From Lentisphaeria bacterium (GTDB lineage: Bacteria; Verrucomicrobiota; Lentisphaeria; Victivallales; UBA1829): a DNA stretch of 26,148 nt. Of this stretch, positions 22,739 through 26,148 are shown piece by piece (within the stretch, counting starts at the first letter, position 1; each line of letters starts with the position of its first letter). A program made the translations under genes and the position numbers. The notes under the pieces were generated by a model. It searched no databases. It was not told where the DNA came from and saw only the letters and a program-made list of their open reading frames with translations. Location of the stretch: NCBI GenBank assembly GCA_019408975.1, contig DXVA01000004.1:11631-37778 (forward strand). The letters are read 5' to 3'.

Positions 22739-23257
22739 ATGCGTCATCTTAGAAAAATAGCGAAACTCGGCCGCAACTCCGGCCATAGAAAGGCTTTGCT
22801 TGTCAATATGGCATGCAGCCTGATCGAACATGATCAGATCGAAACGACTGTGAACCGCGCGAAAGAGGTCCGCAGACTCGTAGACAGACTCATCACATAC
22901 GGAAAAAAAGGCGGAGAGCACAATCGCCGTCTTGCAATTGCCAGAATCAAAGACAATACGCCCGCCGACAAGGCGCAGACCAAGAAAGCTGTCATTACGA
23001 AGCTGTTTGGTGATCTTGCCGTGCGTTTTGCCGAAAGAAACGGCGGTTACACCAGAATCATCCGTACCGGAAAACGCGTAGGCGATGCCGCGGATGCATG
23101 TATCCTTCAGTTTGTCGAAGCCGGTGCTCCCGCTTCCAAAAAGAAAGCCGTCGCTCCTGCCGAGGCGAAAGCAGAATCCTGCCCGGTTGAGGCGAAGCCG
23201 GAAGCTCCTGCCGAGGAAGTGAAAGCGGAAGCCTCTGCTGAAGACGCCAAGGCATAA
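22739..23257 (+). CDS. rplQ: Ribosomal protein L17 with C-terminal extension
   Basis: A 172-residue large-subunit protein; the core ends near residue 128, as in other L17 proteins. It begins MRHLRKIAKLGRNSGHRKAL and contains LVNMACSLIEHDQIETTVNRA, VRRLVDRLITYGKKG and ERNGGYTRIIRTGKRVGDAA. The last 45 residues are Ala/Glu/Lys-rich with AEAKAE-like units. AGAGGAGG in the end of rpoA serves as its ribosome-binding site; the two genes are 5 bases apart. Last gene of the cluster, closed by a strong terminator. Confidence 0.97.
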   Translation: MRHLRKIAKLGRNSGHRKALLVNMACSLIEHDQIETTVNRAKEVRRLVDRLITYGKKGGEHNRRLAIARIKDNTPADKAQTKKAVITKLFGDLAVRFAERNGGYTRIIRTGKRVGDAADACILQFVEAGAPASKKKAVAPAEAKAESCPVEAKPEAPAEEVKAEASAEDAKA

Positions 23258-23279
23258 TCTGATTTTTCAGATCATTTCA

Positions 23280-23312
23280 AACCCTGTCATGGAAACATGG
23301 CGGGGTTTTTTG
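23280..23312 (+). terminator. Terminator of the ribosomal/rpoA operon
   Basis: AACCCTGTCATG (23280-23291) pairs over its full length (two G-U pairs) with CATGGCGGGGTT (23296-23307) around a GAAA loop. A T-run follows. Confidence 0.93.
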
Positions 23313-23383
23313 TTTTTCCATATGCCGCTTTGCCCGGACCTGCAAACGGGAGCCTGCTGGGAGATATGTTTTTTACGGGCATA

Positions 23384-23420
23384 AAAAAGACCGGATCGAC
23401 AGAATTCCGATCCGGTCTTT
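23384..23420 (-). terminator. Terminator of the small lipoprotein gene
   Basis: AAAGACCGGATCG (23386-23398) pairs perfectly with CGATCCGGTCTTT (23408-23420), a 13-bp stem with a 9-base loop. On the minus strand a T-run follows. It lies about 20 bases beyond the stop at 23441. Confidence 0.92.
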
Positions 23421-23440
23421 GAAGACAGTTGCAGGGACGG

Positions 23441-23830
23441 TTATTGAGCGGCAACAACCTGGAGGTCGGCAAGTTTGACCTGCTGGCCGAGCTGCTGGCT
23501 GAGAGCCTTTTCGATGGCTTCATTGTTCATGTCATCCAGCTTGACGGCTACCATTTTGGAGCGGTCAATAGAATCAATGGAGGCATTGTTCATTGCTTTG
23601 ACTTCCGCTTTTGTATAGTAGATGGTCTTGTTGCTGTAGTCGATTACAATAGCTACGACTCCGGGAATGATCCCGAAAAGGAGACCACAGCAGTCAAGGA
23701 TCAGAACGGTCGGATCGACCTGAGTGGATGCCTGCTGTCCTTTACGTTCCGCATGAAAGAGTGTTCCACACGCTGTGAGCTGAAGCACGAGTACCCCGGC
23801 AAGAGCGACCAACATTGATTTTTTGAACAT
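23441..23830 (-). CDS. Small conserved lipoprotein (YceK/YidQ-like family), function unknown
   Basis: A 129-residue lipoprotein. The ATG at 23830 has AAAGGAG before it and opens a lipoprotein signal with lipobox LTAC, C21 lipidated. The conserved part follows directly: CGTLFHAERKGQ (21-32), then DPTVLILDCCGLLFGIIPGV and VIDYSNKTIYY (64-72). This resembles a small-lipoprotein family found in gammaproteobacteria, where some entries carry the wrong name polyribonucleotide nucleotidyltransferase. The last 55 residues, about 75-129, are a soluble extension (KAEVKAMNNASID and on) beyond the family core. A good promoter and terminator mark it as a single-gene unit. Its role is unknown; location is probably outer membrane or periplasm. 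Confidence 0.85.
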   Translation of the reverse strand: MFKKSMLVALAGVLVLQLTACGTLFHAERKGQQASTQVDPTVLILDCCGLLFGIIPGVVAIVIDYSNKTIYYTKAEVKAMNNASIDSIDRSKMVAVKLDDMNNEAIEKALSQQLGQQVKLADLQVVAAQ

Positions 23831-23889
23831 TTTTTGTTCTCCTTTTATTGTTTTTTGTGTTGTATAAAATAAAAGACCGATATTCTTTA

Positions 23890-23918
23890 AAGATAGCATT
23901 CTTTCGCCTCTTTTTCAA
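23890..23918 (-). promoter_or_regulatory. Promoter of the small lipoprotein gene
   Basis: On the minus strand TTGAAA (23913-23918) and TATCTT (23890-23895) with 17 bases between, and TGC directly before the -10 hexamer (extended -10). The start near 23883 gives a leader of about 50 bases. Confidence 0.65.
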
Positions 23919-23996
23919 GAGTACAATGGGGAAATCACGAGACATCGGAGACTCTCCTGAAAATGCTGCGGAGTTTCAGAACTGCCGCTTTTCTGC

Positions 23997-24024
23997 TTGA
24001 CTTTTGCTGTTCATGTGGTATAAT
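23997..24024 (+). promoter_or_regulatory. Strong promoter of the EamA-type transporter gene
   Basis: TTGACT (23997-24002) and TATAAT (24019-24024) with 16 bases between; TGG before the -10 makes it an extended -10. Expected start near 24031, 45 bases before the ATG. Confidence 0.75.
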
Positions 24025-24075
24025 GAACCTATCCCCCTTGAATTGACATTTTATTTTCGAGGGAGGGATTTTGTC

Positions 24076-25029
24076 ATGACAGGAAATATCCGGCTTGCCG
24101 CCGCATTCTTCTGGCTTATCGTGAGCTGCCTCTGCTGGGCAGCCAACTATATTATTGCGCGTCTGATGATGACCCGGACTCATTTGACACCGTCTTCCGT
24201 GACATTCTGGCGGTATCTCGCCGCGGCTCTGATCATGTTCTGTGCCGGAATGGCAGTCTTCGGCTGGAAGCGCTTTTTTGCGATCCGGCGCCCGGACTGG
24301 CTTCCGATGCTGGGGCAGGGGGCGGTTATGTCTCTGGTCAGCCTGATGCTGCTGTGGTGCGAACGTTTCAATTCCGCGATGGATACGGCGATGGTGGATG
24401 CCGTGATTCCGGTCATGATCATGCTGGGGGGCGTATTTATCGGACAGAAGATCCGAATGGTTCAATTGATCGGCATGATGATCAGTCTAAGCGGATGCCT
24501 GTTCGTCATCCGTGTCGTCACGCCGGACGGGTTCCGGCTTTCTCAGCTTCACTGGTCGGACCTTCTGATTCTCGGTTCCGCAGGAAGCTGGGCGTTGTAT
24601 GTTTTGTGGGGACGCGGGATTGTCAGGCGTGTGCCGAGCCTTGTTTATACGAGCTGGACTCTGCTGTCGTGTACTGCGGCAGTCGGGATTTATTCTTTGC
24701 TGGACGGACGGATGCTTTCCCTGCCGCAGACCTCCGAAGGATGGTGGCTGCTTGTCTGGATGATTCTTTTTCCGACAATCGGCGCGTTCTGGGCGTGGAA
24801 TCAGGCGTCCGGTGTACTGGCTCTGCCGATCCGGAATATTTCACAATATCTGATTCCGGTTTCGGCGGTCGTCATGGCGCACTTCATGCTCTCGGAACCT
24901 CTTTCCGCATTCCAGATCCTCGGCATTTTCCTGATTGCCTGCGGTGTGGCGATGGACCCGACAATTTCCGCCCGGCTGAAGAACTGGTGCGGGCATTTTC
25001 TGCACCATGTGCATTCCGGCGGGGAGTGA
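24076..25029 (+). CDS. EamA/DMT-family membrane transporter
   Basis: A 317-residue membrane protein with about ten hydrophobic helices in two EamA repeats (near residues 10-150 and 160-300). The first helix carries CWAANYIIARLMM, as in RhaT/YdcZ-like and other drug/metabolite exporters; the second repeat contains LLILGSAGSWALYVLWGRG and, near its end, PVSAVVMAHFMLSEPLSAFQILG, a conserved EamA helix pair. The ATG at 24076 is supported by GGGAGGGA 8 bases upstream; a longer frame starting at 24004 lies over the promoter. It is probably a metabolite exporter, substrate unknown. It converges with the oxidoreductase gene. Confidence 0.88.
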   Translation: MTGNIRLAAAFFWLIVSCLCWAANYIIARLMMTRTHLTPSSVTFWRYLAAALIMFCAGMAVFGWKRFFAIRRPDWLPMLGQGAVMSLVSLMLLWCERFNSAMDTAMVDAVIPVMIMLGGVFIGQKIRMVQLIGMMISLSGCLFVIRVVTPDGFRLSQLHWSDLLILGSAGSWALYVLWGRGIVRRVPSLVYTSWTLLSCTAAVGIYSLLDGRMLSLPQTSEGWWLLVWMILFPTIGAFWAWNQASGVLALPIRNISQYLIPVSAVVMAHFMLSEPLSAFQILGIFLIACGVAMDPTISARLKNWCGHFLHHVHSGGE

Positions 25030-25061
25030 ACCCGCGCCGGAATACCGGTTGTCTGCTGAAT

Positions 25062-26148
25062 TCAGTTTATGCAGGGAGTTATTTTTTCGATCGGGATGGG
25101 CAGGGTCCGTTTCAATTCCAGCGCCTCGATCGCCTTCTGCGCCAGGTAGGTGGCACGGAATCCGGCGAGTTCATCGCACGGTGACGGAGCGTCGTTCTGA
25201 ATTGATTTCACAAATGCATCCAGCATGGCATAATGCCCTTTGTCCACGAGGAAAGGAGAGGCGGTTTCCAGTATTTTACTGTTGCTGGAGCTGCTGACGT
25301 GCCGTCTGTATTTTTCCTGATAAGCGGCAAATCCTTCCGCTTTTCCTGCAAAGGGATCATACTGCATCGGGAAATACTCCGGTGCGTTCTGCGGCATGCC
25401 GTAATAATTGTTTTCGACAAAGAACAGGGAGCGGAACAGTGCCGCATTGTGCGTGACTTCATACAGCTCTTTCGGGAAATCAAAAGTTCCGGAACAGGAG
25501 AAGTCAAGAGTCATGCCGGCGCCGCCGTCGAAACGCAGATGAATTCCGTGTGACAGGCGTGATGAACCCCACGCCGTGATTTCGCTGGGCAGTTGAGGCG
25601 CAAAGAACCAGCATGCGAGATCCAGCCAGTGAACGCTCTCTCCGATGATCTCTCCGCCGCCGGAAAGCGGGTCCAGATGTCCCAGTCCGTAGGACGAGCT
25701 TTCATCCTGAATCCGGATCAGCAGATGCGGGAGATTTTCTTCCGGAAGCGGCTCTCGCTGTTTTTCGATGTAGCGCCACGGATTATGCACTGGGGTTTCC
25801 GCATGGGCGAGCCATTTTCTGCGCAGCGCCTGCATTGCGGGCGACATCCTGCGGTTGAGGTCGACGCAAAGTTTGACGCCGTTCCGCCGGACGGCTCTCA
25901 TGATGAGATAAGCCTCTTTGTCATGCATCGCCATCGGTTTTTCGCAGAAGATATGCTTGCCCGCCTTTGCCGCCGCTTCAATGATGGGCAGATGCGCTTC
26001 ATGTGTCGTGGCGATTTTGATGAAATCGACTTCAGGATCGTTGACGACTTCCATGAAATCGGTTGTTGTTTCAGGGACGTGAAACTGTTCCGCCGCATTT
26101 TCTGCATTGTCCGGATTCACATCGCACGCCCATTTCAATGTAATGTCC
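25062..26148 (-). CDS. Gfo/Idh/MocA-family oxidoreductase (5' end outside window)
   Basis: About 360 residues are visible; the frame stays open to the window end, so the start and the first Rossmann strand with GxGxxG lie outside. The visible N-terminus (DITLKWACDVNPDNAENAA) is the second strand region, followed by VDFIKIATTHEAHLPIIEAA and GKHIFCEKPMAMH, which holds the family's EKP motif with the NAD(P)-contacting lysine. The C-terminal domain includes SGGGEIIGESVHWLDLACWF, the usual GG..(x)D..xH.(x)D pattern of the catalytic Asp/His segment. These enzymes act on sugars, inositols or N-acetylhexosamines, sometimes as NAD-dependent glycosidases. A TTG at 26138 is not taken as the start because the frame continues upstream. 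Confidence 0.9.
   Translation of the reverse strand, partial: DITLKWACDVNPDNAENAAEQFHVPETTTDFMEVVNDPEVDFIKIATTHEAHLPIIEAAAKAGKHIFCEKPMAMHDKEAYLIMRAVRRNGVKLCVDLNRRMSPAMQALRRKWLAHAETPVHNPWRYIEKQREPLPEENLPHLLIRIQDESSSYGLGHLDPLSGGGEIIGESVHWLDLACWFFAPQLPSEITAWGSSRLSHGIHLRFDGGAGMTLDFSCSGTFDFPKELYEVTHNAALFRSLFFVENNYYGMPQNAPEYFPMQYDPFAGKAEGFAAYQEKYRRHVSSSSNSKILETASPFLVDKGHYAMLDAFVKSIQNDAPSPCDELAGFRATYLAQKAIEALELKRTLPIPIEKITPCIN

Noticed and set aside
25015..25041. GC-rich hairpin across the end of the EamA gene
   Set aside because: Stem has a bulge, overlaps the stop codon and has no T-run on either strand.

Overview
The window looks like chromosome of a Lentisphaerota bacterium close to Victivallis, from a gut-type, glycan-degrading anaerobe. 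This is an inference from gene content. The evidence is a V-type ATPase operon in the A-B-D-I-K order seen in Chlamydiae and spirochaetes, a prepilin-like protein carrying the H-X9-DG motif common in Lentisphaerota and Planctomycetes, a DUF4838 secreted protein, a GHL6-type glycoside hydrolase, and several one-gene regulators (AraC, LacI) beside carbohydrate genes. I saw no phage, IS element, CRISPR array, tRNA or rRNA.

Layout. 1-4869: the end of atpA, then atpB, atpD, atpI and atpK, tightly packed and closed by a clear terminator. 4898-5818: an NAD-dependent epimerase/dehydratase-like gene. 5861-10253: a carbohydrate locus in which a cupin/phosphomannose-isomerase-like gene and a GHL6-type hydrolase form a leftward operon, divergent from an AraC regulator. 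10270-15388: a CBM9-like lipoprotein faces a LacI regulator across an intergenic region with two good promoters and a perfect 12-bp palindrome; downstream of lacI lie a pseudopilin and a DUF4838 protein. From inside the pseudopilin gene to about 15.7 kb the DNA is clearly more AT-rich than the rest.

15389-20338: an apparently gene-free stretch, an RRM RNA-binding protein with a repeated RGG-like tail and a long leader, an esterase plus MFS transporter operon (leftward), an unrecognised small membrane-anchored protein, and a second alpha/beta hydrolase. 20370-23312: a ribosomal cluster rpmJ-rpsM-rpsK-rpoA-rplQ with its own promoter and a strong terminator; rpsD, normally between rpsK and rpoA, is absent here. 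23384-26148: a small conserved lipoprotein, a divergent EamA-type transporter, and a Gfo/Idh/MocA oxidoreductase cut by the window end.

Working together: the ATPase and ribosomal/RNA polymerase clusters are housekeeping. The rest is accessory sugar chemistry: hydrolases and esterases to open glycans, a sugar isomerase-like cupin and NAD(P) oxidoreductases to process products, MFS and EamA permeases, and local regulators. The most interesting unit is the LacI - H-X9-DG pseudopilin - DUF4838 set, which may be a regulated surface pilin-plus-hydrolase cassette. All function calls come from reading motifs by eye; no database search was run.
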